Positions 1 through 7,812 of a DNA stretch of 34,265 nt are shown piece by piece. This DNA is from Pseudomonadota bacterium. Lineage in GTDB: Bacteria > Myxococcota_A > UBA796 > GCA-2862545. The position numbers and the translations under genes were made by a program. The DNA lies in NCBI GenBank assembly GCA_023954855.1, contig JAGSGY010000060.1, positions 1-34,265 on the forward strand, given 5' to 3'. The notes under the pieces were generated by a model. The model had not been told where the DNA came from and searched no databases. It saw only the letters and a list, made by a program, of their open reading frames with translations. The first letter of the stretch is position 1, and the number at the start of each line of letters is the position of its first letter.

Positions 1-657
1 CACCGCATCGGGCCAGCGCTGCTTCACGCCCGCGCCGAGAACGCCCATGCCAGAGGCGAAGTCCAAGGCCCGACGCACGGGCTTCTCGCCCTTGCTCTGG
101 AGCGCCTTGAGCAGCAGTGCCGTGCCTCGGTCCAGCTCGCCGCGGGCGAACAGCCCTGGCAGATTCGTGAACGACGCCGGCCCAAGGGGCAACTCGAGGG
201 TGACGGACTCGGCGTAAGCGTCGACGGTGCCACGTGCTTCGGCCGCACTCCGCAGACCGCGCAGCAGTCGACCGTGCTTGCGGGCGTCGAGCTTCTCGAC
301 GTCCTCGAACCAGGGCCCCATGCTCTTGTGGGCGGTCTTCACGCCGCCATCGTTGGCGCCGTAGACAAACACCGGCGCGCCAAGGGGCAGCCGGGAGGCC
401 ACCATCTCGAGGGCAAAAGCGAAGGCCGGACGGCCTCTCGGAAGTGCCATCACCGCGCGATCGAAGCTGCCAGACGGCGGCATCGGTGCCGCGGGACGCT
501 CGCCCGAGGCGTAGCGGTTCCAGGAGAGCACCTCCGCACCGCGGTCAGCCAGCGCCTGAGCAACGGTGCCATCGTCACCGACGACGAGCCAGCGCCCGGT
601 GAGTTCGTCAGCGAGCGCATCGAGGAAGAGGACAGAAGAAGTGGTTTGGCGTGCCAT
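1..657 (-). CDS. RsmC/RlmG-like rRNA guanine-N2 methyltransferase (partial, C-terminus off window)
   Basis: The frame runs from an ATG at 657 down to the window edge without a stop, giving 219 codons of the N-terminal part. It begins MARQTTSSVLFLDALADE. The stretch FTNLPGLFARGELDRGTALLL followed by DFASGMGVLGAG resembles the RsmC family, which has a degenerate N-terminal methyltransferase-like domain, a linker of the form PGVFSRxxLDxGSxLLL, and then the SAM-binding motif I of the catalytic domain (DxGCGxGVL). RsmC methylates G1207 of 16S rRNA and RlmG methylates 23S rRNA. Motif I here reads DFASGMGVLG, so the usual DxGCG is modified. The catalytic NPP motif would lie beyond the window, so the exact target cannot be assigned. 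The gene is divergent from the hydrolase at 826. Confidence 0.72.
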   Translation of the reverse strand, partial: MARQTTSSVLFLDALADELTGRWLVVGDDGTVAQALADRGAEVLSWNRYASGERPAAPMPPSGSFDRAVMALPRGRPAFAFALEMVASRLPLGAPVFVYGANDGGVKTAHKSMGPWFEDVEKLDARKHGRLLRGLRSAAEARGTVDAYAESVTLELPLGPASFTNLPGLFARGELDRGTALLLKALQSKGEKPVRRALDFASGMGVLGAGVKQRWPDAV

Positions 658-744
658 GCGCGCGTCTATCCCGTCCGCAGGGGGTCTGGACTATCCCCAG
701 AGGACTGAGGGAGCGGCGAGGCCACAGGACCAAGGAGCAACGCC

Positions 745-791
745 GATAGTTCGCCAGAATAGTTGACACGTCAACCACAACCCTGATTCTT
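745..791. promoter_or_regulatory. Candidate divergent promoter with both -35 boxes inside one palindrome
   Basis: GTTGACACGTCAAC at 762-775 is an inverted repeat with TTGAC on both strands. Plus strand: TTGACA (763-768), 16-nt spacer, GATTCT (785-790), pointing to the hydrolase at 826. Minus strand: TTGACG (774-769), 17-nt spacer, AACTAT (751-746), pointing to the methyltransferase at 657. The -10 boxes match consensus at only about 3 of 6 positions. The palindrome could equally be an operator. Confidence 0.38.
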
Positions 792-825
792 TTCCTCAGG
801 TTTGTCCACAGGGTACGCTCACGAC

Positions 826-1665
826 ATGAGTCTCCTCCGCAAAGCTGGCGTCGCCGTCCTCGTCTTCATCGCGGCCCTTCCAATCGCCCTGTTCACGATG
901 CTCTACCTCACGCAGGAGCAGGCCGTCTTTCCCCGCCACAACCGGGATCCCGCGGTGATCGAGGCCGAGGCCGTGGCACGGGGGGCGACGACTTTCGAGG
1001 TCGAGACCTCGGATGGAGAGCGCCTGCTTGGCTGGCACACTCCCGCGGGCGGCGAGCGGGCGGTGCTCTACTTCCATGGAAACGCCGGCTGGTGCGTTCC
1101 GAATGCGGCGTACACAGACCTGCTCGCGCGAAACGGCTGGGACTACTTGTGCGTGGCCTACCGCGGCTACCCGGGAAGCACCGGCTCCCCGACCGAGCAT
1201 GGCGTTCGCCTCGATGCGCAAGCACTCTGGGAATACGCCACGTCCGAGCTCGAGATCCCACCGGCGCGCATCGTCTTGCACGGTCGCTCTCTCGGTGGCG
1301 GTGTGGCGCTGCCCCTAGCCGCCGAGGTCGATGCGGGCGGATTGGTGCTCGAGTCCACCTTTCGCTCGGTACGGCGCATCGCAGGAGAGCGCTATCCCTT
1401 GGCCATTGTCGACCTTCTCCTAAGGCATCCGTTCGACTCCGAGAGTCGCGCCGCGTCCATCGAAGAACCGACGCTGGTGGTTCACGGAGACGCTGACACG
1501 ACCATCGACGTATCGCACGGCAGATGGCTCGCTGAGAACGTGCCCAACGCGATTTACCGAGAAGCCGCTGGATACGGCCACAATGACTCAATGATCACCC
1601 AAGATCACGGAGTAAACGAGGCCTTCAGCGCCTTCCTCGCCGCGCGTCTGGCGGCCGAGCGCTGA
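826..1665 (+). CDS. Membrane-anchored alpha/beta hydrolase (BEM46/ABHD13-like)
   Basis: A 279-aa serine hydrolase. Residues about 5-28 form one hydrophobic N-terminal membrane anchor (VAVLVFIAALPIALFTMLYL), so the catalytic domain probably faces the periplasm or outer leaflet. The fold is marked by the oxyanion region YFHGNAG (82-88), the nucleophile elbow GRSLGG with Ser155, the acid in HGDADTTID (Asp224), and the base in GYGHND (His252). This is the order and spacing of the BEM46/ABHD13/YfhR group. The substrate cannot be told. The ATG at 826 is preferred over an in-frame TTG at 802 because the membrane segment then starts the protein. It is followed after 29 bp by the hybrid kinase and may be co-transcribed with it. 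Confidence 0.85.
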   Translation: MSLLRKAGVAVLVFIAALPIALFTMLYLTQEQAVFPRHNRDPAVIEAEAVARGATTFEVETSDGERLLGWHTPAGGERAVLYFHGNAGWCVPNAAYTDLLARNGWDYLCVAYRGYPGSTGSPTEHGVRLDAQALWEYATSELEIPPARIVLHGRSLGGGVALPLAAEVDAGGLVLESTFRSVRRIAGERYPLAIVDLLLRHPFDSESRAASIEEPTLVVHGDADTTIDVSHGRWLAENVPNAIYREAAGYGHNDSMITQDHGVNEAFSAFLAARLAAER

Positions 1666-1694
1666 GCCCGCGCAGCCACGCTCGATTTCCGCCC

Positions 1695-3419
1695 ATGGCG
1701 CGCGGTACTCTGCAGGCGATGGACTCCTCGACCCACCTTGAGCGGTTGCTTACGCTTCTTGATCGGCCCCTTCGTCCAGATCTGGACGACCGGACGCGCT
1801 GGAGTGCCCGGCTCGGCGTGCTGATCGCGGTGGTCATCGCCCTTCTACTCCTTGCCGTCTCGCCGCTATTTGCGTATGCCGTCGGCCTGCCGCTGATCGG
1901 CGTCTCATGCATCGTGACGGGTGCGCTCTTTCTTGTGCTGGCGCGGTCATGGGGCACGCTGGGTCACCACGTCGCGCTGCCTGTGCTGCTCGGTCTTTGC
2001 TTCGCCCTCGAGACCGTCGCCTTGCTGACCCATGGCGGTGCGGAATCCCCGTTCATCGCGTTCGTCATCTTTCCGGTGCTCTATGCGGCCCTACTTGGCA
2101 CCCGTCGCCTGGGCATGCTCACCGCCGCCTTTGCCATCGTCTACAGCACGGCGTTCAGCCTGATCCCTGCGAGCGTGGACGTCGGACAGCCCCCCGAGGC
2201 GCAGCTGTTCTGGCTCGTGTCGATCACACCGATGGTCCTACTCGGCGGCACGATTGTCGGCGTGATGGCCGAGCTTCGGGCTGAAGCTGCCGAGAAGGCA
2301 CTTCAGGCTCAGGCCGACGCCGAGGCCGCCCAAGTCCTCGCAGAACAGGCGAGCCACGCCAAAAGCGACTTTCTCGCAGTGGCCTCGCACGAGATGCGCA
2401 GCCCCTTGGCGGGCATTCTCGGCGCGAGCGAACTCCTGCTGCGCGAGACCAACGACCCCGAGTCCGTCACCCACTGGGCCTCGGTGATCGCCGAGTCCGG
2501 ACGCCGCATGGCCGCCCTGGTCGACGACCTACTGGACTTCAAGCGCATCGAGCTCGGGGAGGTGCGCCTCAAGGACGAGCCCTTCTCCCCGGCCGCGCTG
2601 ATCACCGAGGTGGTGGCGCTGCTTCGGGAGACGCCGAAGGGTCAAGCCTCCACGGTGCGGGTGACCCTGGGAGCCGATCTCGCTCGCGGCGTACGAGGAG
2701 ACGCAGATCGCGTGCGCCAGGTGCTGATCAACCTCATCGGCAACGCGCTCAAGTTCAGCGACGGCGAGGAGGTCACGGTGGTCGCGAGCGAGTCGCTCAC
2801 CATCGATGTCTGCGACAAGGGACCGGGTGTCGATCCGCAAATCCGGGCGACCCTCTTCCAACCGTTCGTGCGGGGCGACTCGGGACCGGATCGAAATTCA
2901 GGGGGTACAGGGCTCGGCCTGGCCATCTCACAGCGTCTCGCACATGCCATGGATGGCGAGCTGCACCTACTCGACAGCGAGGTCGGTGCGCACTTTCGAC
3001 TGGAGCTCGACCTCGAATCCGCCGACGTTCCAGAGCTCGAACCGAGCCTCAATGGGGCGAATCGACCCCTCAGCGTGCTGGTGGTGGACGATGAACCCCT
3101 GACTCGCGACATCGCCGTCCGCATGCTCGAGCACTCCGGCCACGCCCCCCTCCAGGCGAACAGCGGGGCCGCAGCGCTCGCCGCGTGCGCCATCGCCCTG
3201 CCGGACCTCGTACTTCTCGACTGGCACATGCCGGGTCTGGATGGCTTCCAGACGGCTACCCAGCTTCTCGAGGCCTATCCGGACCTGCAGGTCGTAGGCT
3301 TCACCGCGAGCACCGCACCCGAGGAACACGAGCGCGCTGCAGAGTCGGGCATGACCACGGTGCTGCAGAAGCCGATGAGCCTCAAGTCCCTGCGGGCGAT
3401 TCTGGCGGACGCGTCCTGA
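1695..3419 (+). CDS. Membrane hybrid sensor histidine kinase with C-terminal receiver
   Basis: A 574-aa protein. Residues about 40-195 are very hydrophobic and can form roughly six membrane helices with little periplasmic loop. A short coiled linker follows (AEAAEKALQAQADAEAAQ). The HisKA dimerisation domain has the H-box ASHEMRSPLAG (phospho-acceptor His232). The HATPase domain has the N-box LINLIGNALKF, G1 DKGPGVD and G2 GTGLGLAIS. A receiver domain spans about 459-574, with acidic residues VVDDE, phospho-acceptor Asp509 (LVLLDWHMPG) and Lys559 (QKP). With no HPt or output domain here, signal is probably passed on to another protein or the receiver tunes the kinase. ATG 1719 is a possible alternative start; neither has a strong ribosome site. 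The stop overlaps the next gene's ATG by one base (TGATG), so coupling to the kinase is likely. Confidence 0.9.
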   Translation: MARGTLQAMDSSTHLERLLTLLDRPLRPDLDDRTRWSARLGVLIAVVIALLLLAVSPLFAYAVGLPLIGVSCIVTGALFLVLARSWGTLGHHVALPVLLGLCFALETVALLTHGGAESPFIAFVIFPVLYAALLGTRRLGMLTAAFAIVYSTAFSLIPASVDVGQPPEAQLFWLVSITPMVLLGGTIVGVMAELRAEAAEKALQAQADAEAAQVLAEQASHAKSDFLAVASHEMRSPLAGILGASELLLRETNDPESVTHWASVIAESGRRMAALVDDLLDFKRIELGEVRLKDEPFSPAALITEVVALLRETPKGQASTVRVTLGADLARGVRGDADRVRQVLINLIGNALKFSDGEEVTVVASESLTIDVCDKGPGVDPQIRATLFQPFVRGDSGPDRNSGGTGLGLAISQRLAHAMDGELHLLDSEVGAHFRLELDLESADVPELEPSLNGANRPLSVLVVDDEPLTRDIAVRMLEHSGHAPLQANSGAAALAACAIALPDLVLLDWHMPGLDGFQTATQLLEAYPDLQVVGFTASTAPEEHERAAESGMTTVLQKPMSLKSLRAILADAS

Positions 3420-5230
3420 TGTCCGAAGAGACCCTCGACGTCTTCAATACCCGCGCGACCATCCGCCCGGACCTCACCCAGAGCACCAGCGGAAACGCCG
3501 CTCTCGATGCCCTGCGCGCGCTCGGAGACCGCAGCAGCGGCCTGATCCTCGGCGACACCCTCGGCAAGGGCGGAATGGGCCTCGTTCGTCTTGGCGAGCA
3601 GCGCTCCGTGGGCCGCGAGGTCGCCATCAAGACGCTGAAGCCGGGCCTGGACAACGAGCAGGCTGCACTCTCCCTGCTCCGTGAGGGCTGGGTCACCGGC
3701 CGACTGGAACACCCCAACGTGGTCCCCGTCTACGACGTCGGCATCGATGCCGCGGGACAGCCGTTTCTCGTGCTCAAGCGTATCGACGGCGATGTGTGGA
3801 CGGGCCTGCTGCGGGAACCAGAGGCCGTTCGCGAGACGCACGACGCCCAAGATGTGCTCGAGTGGCACCTTCGCGTGCTGCTCTCGGTGACGCAGGCCAT
3901 TCGCTTTGCCCACGATCGAGGCATCGTGCATCGCGACCTGAAGCCCGACAACATCATGGTCGGCAAGTTCGGCGAGGTCTACGTGCTCGACTGGGGCATC
4001 GCTGCAGCCCTTGACTCGGACCCGAGCGGTCGTCTGCCCAGCAAGAACACTCTGTGCGGCACCCCCGCGTATATGGCGCCGGAGATGTTTGACCGGGCCC
4101 ACGCCGACCCACAAATGGACGTCTACCTGCTCGGCGGACTGCTGCACGAGGTGCTGGTCGGCGAGGCTCCCCACGACGGCAGCACGCTGAGCGATGCCGA
4201 GGCCGACAGCCGGCGAGAGGTGGGGGTCGACCGGCTCGACGAACCCGAGCTGAGCACCCTGTGCGCCGAGGCCCTTCACCCCGACCCCACCGCACGCCCC
4301 GAGGGTGCCGAGGCCTTCGCGCGCAGGCTACGCGACGCCCTCGACCACCGCGACTCCGGCCGACTTGCGGCCCAGGCCGCGACACGAGCTGCGGCACTTC
4401 GAACCACCGAGGATGCCGCGCAGCGCCGCCGGCTCTTCGCAGAAGCCCGCTTCGCGTGGCAGCAGGCTCTCGAGCGGTGGCCCGAGAATCCGCAGGCGCG
4501 CCAAGGCCTGGCCGAGGCCGCGGAGGAGATGGTGGCCTGGGAACTGGACCAAGGCGAGCTCTCGGCCGCGGCCGCCCTCGTACGGGAGCACCCTGCACTT
4601 CGACCCGAGCTCATCGAGCGCGTCCGAACGGCCGAGGACGAACACAACGCCCTCCAGGCTCATCTGCACGCCCTCGGACGTGACCAAGACGAGAGCATCG
4701 GCCAGCGCACCCGCACCTTCGTCGCCGCGGTGCTGGGGGTGGCCTTCATCGGCATGCCACTCGTGATTTGGACTCAGGAACACCGCTTGGTCGGCTACAG
4801 CGGCGGCGTGCTCGGCCTCGGCTGGAGCGTCGCGATGTTGGTCTCCATTGGGTCGCTGCTGTTCTGGGCTCGCGACTCCCTATCAAAGACCATCGTGAAC
4901 CGAAGCTTCGCGAAGTTGATGCTCGCGGTACCCCTCGGCCAGCTCTTCTTGGCTCTCGTCGCGATCCAGAACGGCACCTCGCTGCACGCCCTCGGTCACG
5001 ACCACATGATCTACTGGAGCGCCATGTGCGCCGCAACGGCCGCCGTGGTCGATGCGCGCATGCTGGTCCCCACGCTCTTCTACGCCGTGTCGTGGGCGGT
5101 GTGCGGCGACCGTCCCGAGTGGACATTCCCCGTCATCGCGGCCGGGGACGCGGTGCTCTGCGCCACCCTTCTCGCAATGTGGCTCCCCGGCCTTACCCTG
5201 CGCCGCCCACCCGAATCGCCCTCGGAGTAG
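3419..5230 (+). CDS. PKN-type Ser/Thr protein kinase with TPR-like linker and multi-pass C-terminal membrane domain
   Basis: A 603-aa kinase. The start is set by the TGATG overlap with the hybrid kinase; the open frame runs further upstream but only inside that gene. The glycine loop is GKGGMG (49-54) and the ATP lysine is in VAIK (Lys71). The catalytic loop is HRDLKPDN (Asp173). The metal-binding motif reads DWG (Asp191) instead of DFG, a variant often seen in myxobacterial and planctomycete PKN kinases, and an APE motif follows. After the kinase domain comes a helical, TPR-like segment (about 340-430, with ARFAWQQALERWPENPQAR). The last third has several membrane helices (from TFVAAVLGVAFIGMPLVIW onward). 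The kinase domain is therefore cytoplasmic and N-terminal to its membrane anchor. No extracellular sensor domain is recognisable. Confidence 0.9.
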   Translation: MSEETLDVFNTRATIRPDLTQSTSGNAALDALRALGDRSSGLILGDTLGKGGMGLVRLGEQRSVGREVAIKTLKPGLDNEQAALSLLREGWVTGRLEHPNVVPVYDVGIDAAGQPFLVLKRIDGDVWTGLLREPEAVRETHDAQDVLEWHLRVLLSVTQAIRFAHDRGIVHRDLKPDNIMVGKFGEVYVLDWGIAAALDSDPSGRLPSKNTLCGTPAYMAPEMFDRAHADPQMDVYLLGGLLHEVLVGEAPHDGSTLSDAEADSRREVGVDRLDEPELSTLCAEALHPDPTARPEGAEAFARRLRDALDHRDSGRLAAQAATRAAALRTTEDAAQRRRLFAEARFAWQQALERWPENPQARQGLAEAAEEMVAWELDQGELSAAAALVREHPALRPELIERVRTAEDEHNALQAHLHALGRDQDESIGQRTRTFVAAVLGVAFIGMPLVIWTQEHRLVGYSGGVLGLGWSVAMLVSIGSLLFWARDSLSKTIVNRSFAKLMLAVPLGQLFLALVAIQNGTSLHALGHDHMIYWSAMCAATAAVVDARMLVPTLFYAVSWAVCGDRPEWTFPVIAAGDAVLCATLLAMWLPGLTLRRPPESPSE

Positions 5231-5254
5231 CAGCAAGGTGTACGCTTGCGGTCC

Positions 5255-5259
5255 GGAGG
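5255..5259 (+). promoter_or_regulatory. Ribosome binding site deciding the start of the 83-aa gene
   Basis: GGAGG lies 7 nt before ATG 5267 but only 1 nt before ATG 5261, so 5267 is the better start. Confidence 0.6.
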
Positions 5260-5266
5260 GATGCAC

Positions 5267-5518
5267 ATGGGCTTCCGACGCTCACTGGACACGCTGATCG
5301 CGGGCCTCGATCCCGAGAAGCACCGGGTCGAGATCAAGACACTGAAGCGCTGCCGCACGCTCGAGCAGCTCGACGCCCTCGGCAACCAATGGCTCACGCC
5401 CGGGAGCCGAGATCCCCGCTTGAAGCTGATTAAGCACCACACCGGCACCTTCCTTGTGCTCGAGTTCGTGGACGGATGGGGCACGACGATGTCGCAAGCG
5501 GATTTCTGGCGCCGATGA
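5267..5518 (+). CDS. 83-aa protein of unknown function between two Ser/Thr kinases
   Basis: I do not recognise a family. The protein starts MGFRRSLDTLIAGLDPEK and ends WGTTMSQADFWRR. It is soluble, basic in its middle (VEIKTLKRCRTLEQLDALG), and has no signal peptide, membrane segment or metal motif. It is likely real because it has a good ribosome site (GGAGG at 5255), the stop-start overlap ATGA (5515-5518) with the downstream kinase, and a matching position inside a signalling operon. It may be a partner or regulator of one of the kinases, but that is inference from position only. Confidence 0.68.
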   Translation: MGFRRSLDTLIAGLDPEKHRVEIKTLKRCRTLEQLDALGNQWLTPGSRDPRLKLIKHHTGTFLVLEFVDGWGTTMSQADFWRR

Positions 5519-7728
5519 AAGTCGATACCCTACGCACCAAGCTCCCCCTGCTCGCCAACTCTCTCGACCAGCGCTGGAAGCAGTGGATAGACGCCGGCGG
5601 GCGTGACGATGTCGCCGACTTCCTGGCCCATCTGGTCGAGCGCGGCGTGGTGGCCGAGGACCAAGCCCGCGGCGCCATCACCAACATGGAAGTGGCGTTC
5701 ACACTGTCCGAGGCCAACGCCGTCCCCCAGGGTCCGCGCTACCACAAGTTCGGCTTGCTCGGCCGAGGCGCCATGGGCGAGGTGCACCTGGCCTGGGACC
5801 GCAGCCTGGGCCGAAACGTCGCCGTGAAGTCGCTGGACCCAAGCCTGGTCTCTGAGCCAGCCCTCGCATCGCGCTTTCATCAAGAAGCCCAGATCACCGC
5901 ACAGCTCGACCACCCCGGCATCGTGCCGATCTACGCCATCGAGACCCGGCAGGACGGCACCCCTGCGTACTCGATGAAGCTCGTCCGCGGCCAGGAGCTC
6001 GCCGATGGCATCAAGGCAGCGCGAGCCGCATGGGATGCCGGCGTCACCGAGCCCGAAGATCTCGAGCTCACTGGGCGCCTGGTGACCTTCCTCTCCGTGT
6101 GCGCGGCCATGTCCTATGCCCACGAGCGTGGCGTGCTTCACCGCGACCTCAAGCCGGCGAACATCATGCTCGGCGCGCACCACGAAGTCCTCGTGATGGA
6201 CTGGGGAATCGCGAAGGTCGTGGGCACCAACGAGGACATCCTGCCCGAGTCCGCCGGTAGCCGAGCGATGCAGACCCAGGTCGGCACCATCCTCGGCACG
6301 CCCAACTACATGTCGCCCGAACAAGCGGCCGGCGACAACCAGGCCCTGACGGTCAAGAGCGACCAATACGCCCTCGGCCTAATCCTGCAAGAACTGGTCA
6401 CCCTCAACCGCGCCATCACTGCAAAGAATGCCGTGCACGCGGTCATGCGCGCCCAGGCGGCCTCTCGCGACGAGATGGTGCACTACGCCGGTCAGCCCGT
6501 GGCCCGCGAGCTCATCGCCATCGTGGGCAAGGCCTGTTCCGGCAATCCCGACGACCGCTACTCCGATGTCGAGGCGCTGGCGGATGACGTGCGCCGCTAC
6601 CTTCGCGACGAGCCCGTTGAGGCCGCTCCCGACACGACTGGACAGAAGCTCCAGCGCTGGGTTGGGCGGCATCGGCAGCTCGCCATCTCGCTCGGCGTCG
6701 GCCTGTTCGGGTTGGTGTTCGCCGTGTCTCTGCTCGGAGTGCTCGGCACCACCCTCGCCGTGCAAGCGGGCCAGGTGCGCACCATGAAGCGCGAGGAGGC
6801 CCTCGCCGACGCCATCATGCAGGTCACCGAGCAAGCCGGCCGCATCGATCGCGAGATGTCTCGCTACGAAGCCCTCGTCACCGGCATCGCCTTCGCTGCG
6901 GAGGAGGAGTTGGCCCGCGACCCCGATCCCAACGCCGAGGTCTACAACTCGAGCAACTTCCTGGCCCCTGACCGCACCCACTCGGCCTTCTACGACTCCG
7001 AGATCAGCGTCACCTACCCGGACATCAACGCCTCGCCCACCACGCCGGCCGAGACGATCGAGCGCGAGTCCAAGCAACTGGCGATGGTCGGCCCGGCGCT
7101 GACTCAGGCCCTGCTTCTCTCAAAGGGCTTTGCGGCCTCGGCCCTGCCCATCGAAGAGCGCCGCGCCCTGATCGGAGCTGGCGGTGTGCCGGCGGTGTGG
7201 ACCTACGTCGGCACCGAGCACGGCATGGTCGCGGGCATGCCCGGCATCTCCGAATACGACGAGGGCTACGATCCCCGTGAGCGGCCCTGGTACAAGGCCG
7301 GGCGCGCCGCAGAAGGCACGTCTTGGACGGCACTCGACCTCGATGAAGGCGGCATGGGCTTGCTGCTGAGCTGCGTGCTCGCCATCCACAATCACGCGGG
7401 CGAGATCGCCGGCGTCGCCGCCCTCGACCTGAGCTTCAACTACGTGGTCGAAGAGATGCTCGCGATCGACCAGTACCCCGAAGCCGAGGTGTTCCTGGTC
7501 AACCGCGAGGGCTTCGTGGTCGCAAGCTCGGACATGGGGGCGACGGCCCGTACGATGGCCAGCTACAAGCCCGAGATGATGGAGTATCCGGAGGTTCTCG
7601 AGCGCATCGAGCAGCCCTCGGGACACCTCGACGTCGACAGCGATCTGTTCCTGTGGCGTCGCCTGCAGACCGTCGACTGGGCCTACGTCGTCCGGGTGCC
7701 TGCGGAGCGGGTCTCCAGGCACGAATAG
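5515..7728 (+). CDS. Ser/Thr protein kinase with extracytoplasmic dCache sensor domain
   Basis: A 737-aa protein with its start fixed by an ATGA overlap with the 83-aa gene. About 75 N-terminal residues precede the kinase domain: glycine loop GRGAMG (83-88), Lys105, catalytic loop HRDLKPAN (Asp211), DWG in place of DFG (Asp229), and a TPNYMSPEQ activation/APE-like region. One membrane helix (about 388-412, LGVGLFGLVFAVSLLGVLG) leads to a large outside domain of about 300 residues. That domain carries the dCache signature YDPRERPWYKAG and a second half with AALDLSFNYVVEEML and VFLVNREGFVVASS. dCache domains usually bind small ligands such as amino acids or carboxylates in chemoreceptors and histidine kinases. 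Here the reading implied is ligand sensing outside and Ser/Thr phosphorylation inside. The ligand cannot be read from sequence. Confidence 0.9.
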   Translation: MKVDTLRTKLPLLANSLDQRWKQWIDAGGRDDVADFLAHLVERGVVAEDQARGAITNMEVAFTLSEANAVPQGPRYHKFGLLGRGAMGEVHLAWDRSLGRNVAVKSLDPSLVSEPALASRFHQEAQITAQLDHPGIVPIYAIETRQDGTPAYSMKLVRGQELADGIKAARAAWDAGVTEPEDLELTGRLVTFLSVCAAMSYAHERGVLHRDLKPANIMLGAHHEVLVMDWGIAKVVGTNEDILPESAGSRAMQTQVGTILGTPNYMSPEQAAGDNQALTVKSDQYALGLILQELVTLNRAITAKNAVHAVMRAQAASRDEMVHYAGQPVARELIAIVGKACSGNPDDRYSDVEALADDVRRYLRDEPVEAAPDTTGQKLQRWVGRHRQLAISLGVGLFGLVFAVSLLGVLGTTLAVQAGQVRTMKREEALADAIMQVTEQAGRIDREMSRYEALVTGIAFAAEEELARDPDPNAEVYNSSNFLAPDRTHSAFYDSEISVTYPDINASPTTPAETIERESKQLAMVGPALTQALLLSKGFAASALPIEERRALIGAGGVPAVWTYVGTEHGMVAGMPGISEYDEGYDPRERPWYKAGRAAEGTSWTALDLDEGGMGLLLSCVLAIHNHAGEIAGVAALDLSFNYVVEEMLAIDQYPEAEVFLVNREGFVVASSDMGATARTMASYKPEMMEYPEVLERIEQPSGHLDVDSDLFLWRRLQTVDWAYVVRVPAERVSRHE

Positions 7729-7758
7729 CGCGGTTTGTTTGTCACAGGTCCGTCGAAG

Positions 7759-7777
7759 TGGCGGCATCAGACCGCCA
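7759..7777. other. Inverted repeat before the PhoU-like gene
   Basis: TGGCGG-CATCAGA-CCGCCA is a perfect 6-bp stem with a 7-nt loop in the 84-bp gap after the dCache kinase. No T-run follows, so it is not a standard intrinsic terminator. It may be an RNA hairpin or an operator. Confidence 0.4.
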
Positions 7778-7802
7778 TGGCTGGGGGATAGCCGCGTGTT
7801 CT

Positions 7803-7808
7803 AGGAGG
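7803..7808 (+). promoter_or_regulatory. Strong ribosome binding site for a GTG start
   Basis: AGGAGG ends 4 nt before GTG 7813 and fixes that non-ATG start. Confidence 0.65.
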
Positions 7809-7812
7809 ACGG

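Noticed and set aside
672-812. DnaA-box-like words (CTATCCCCA near 677, TTGTCCACA near 803) beside an AT-richer patch, suggesting an origin
   Set aside because: Only two imperfect boxes, no dnaA, dnaN or gyrB nearby, and the patch is small. Chance matches are likely.
3275-4279. Long open frame antisense to the first Ser/Thr kinase
   Set aside because: High GC leaves many antisense frames open. The plus strand has complete kinase motifs, and the antisense product shows no domain.
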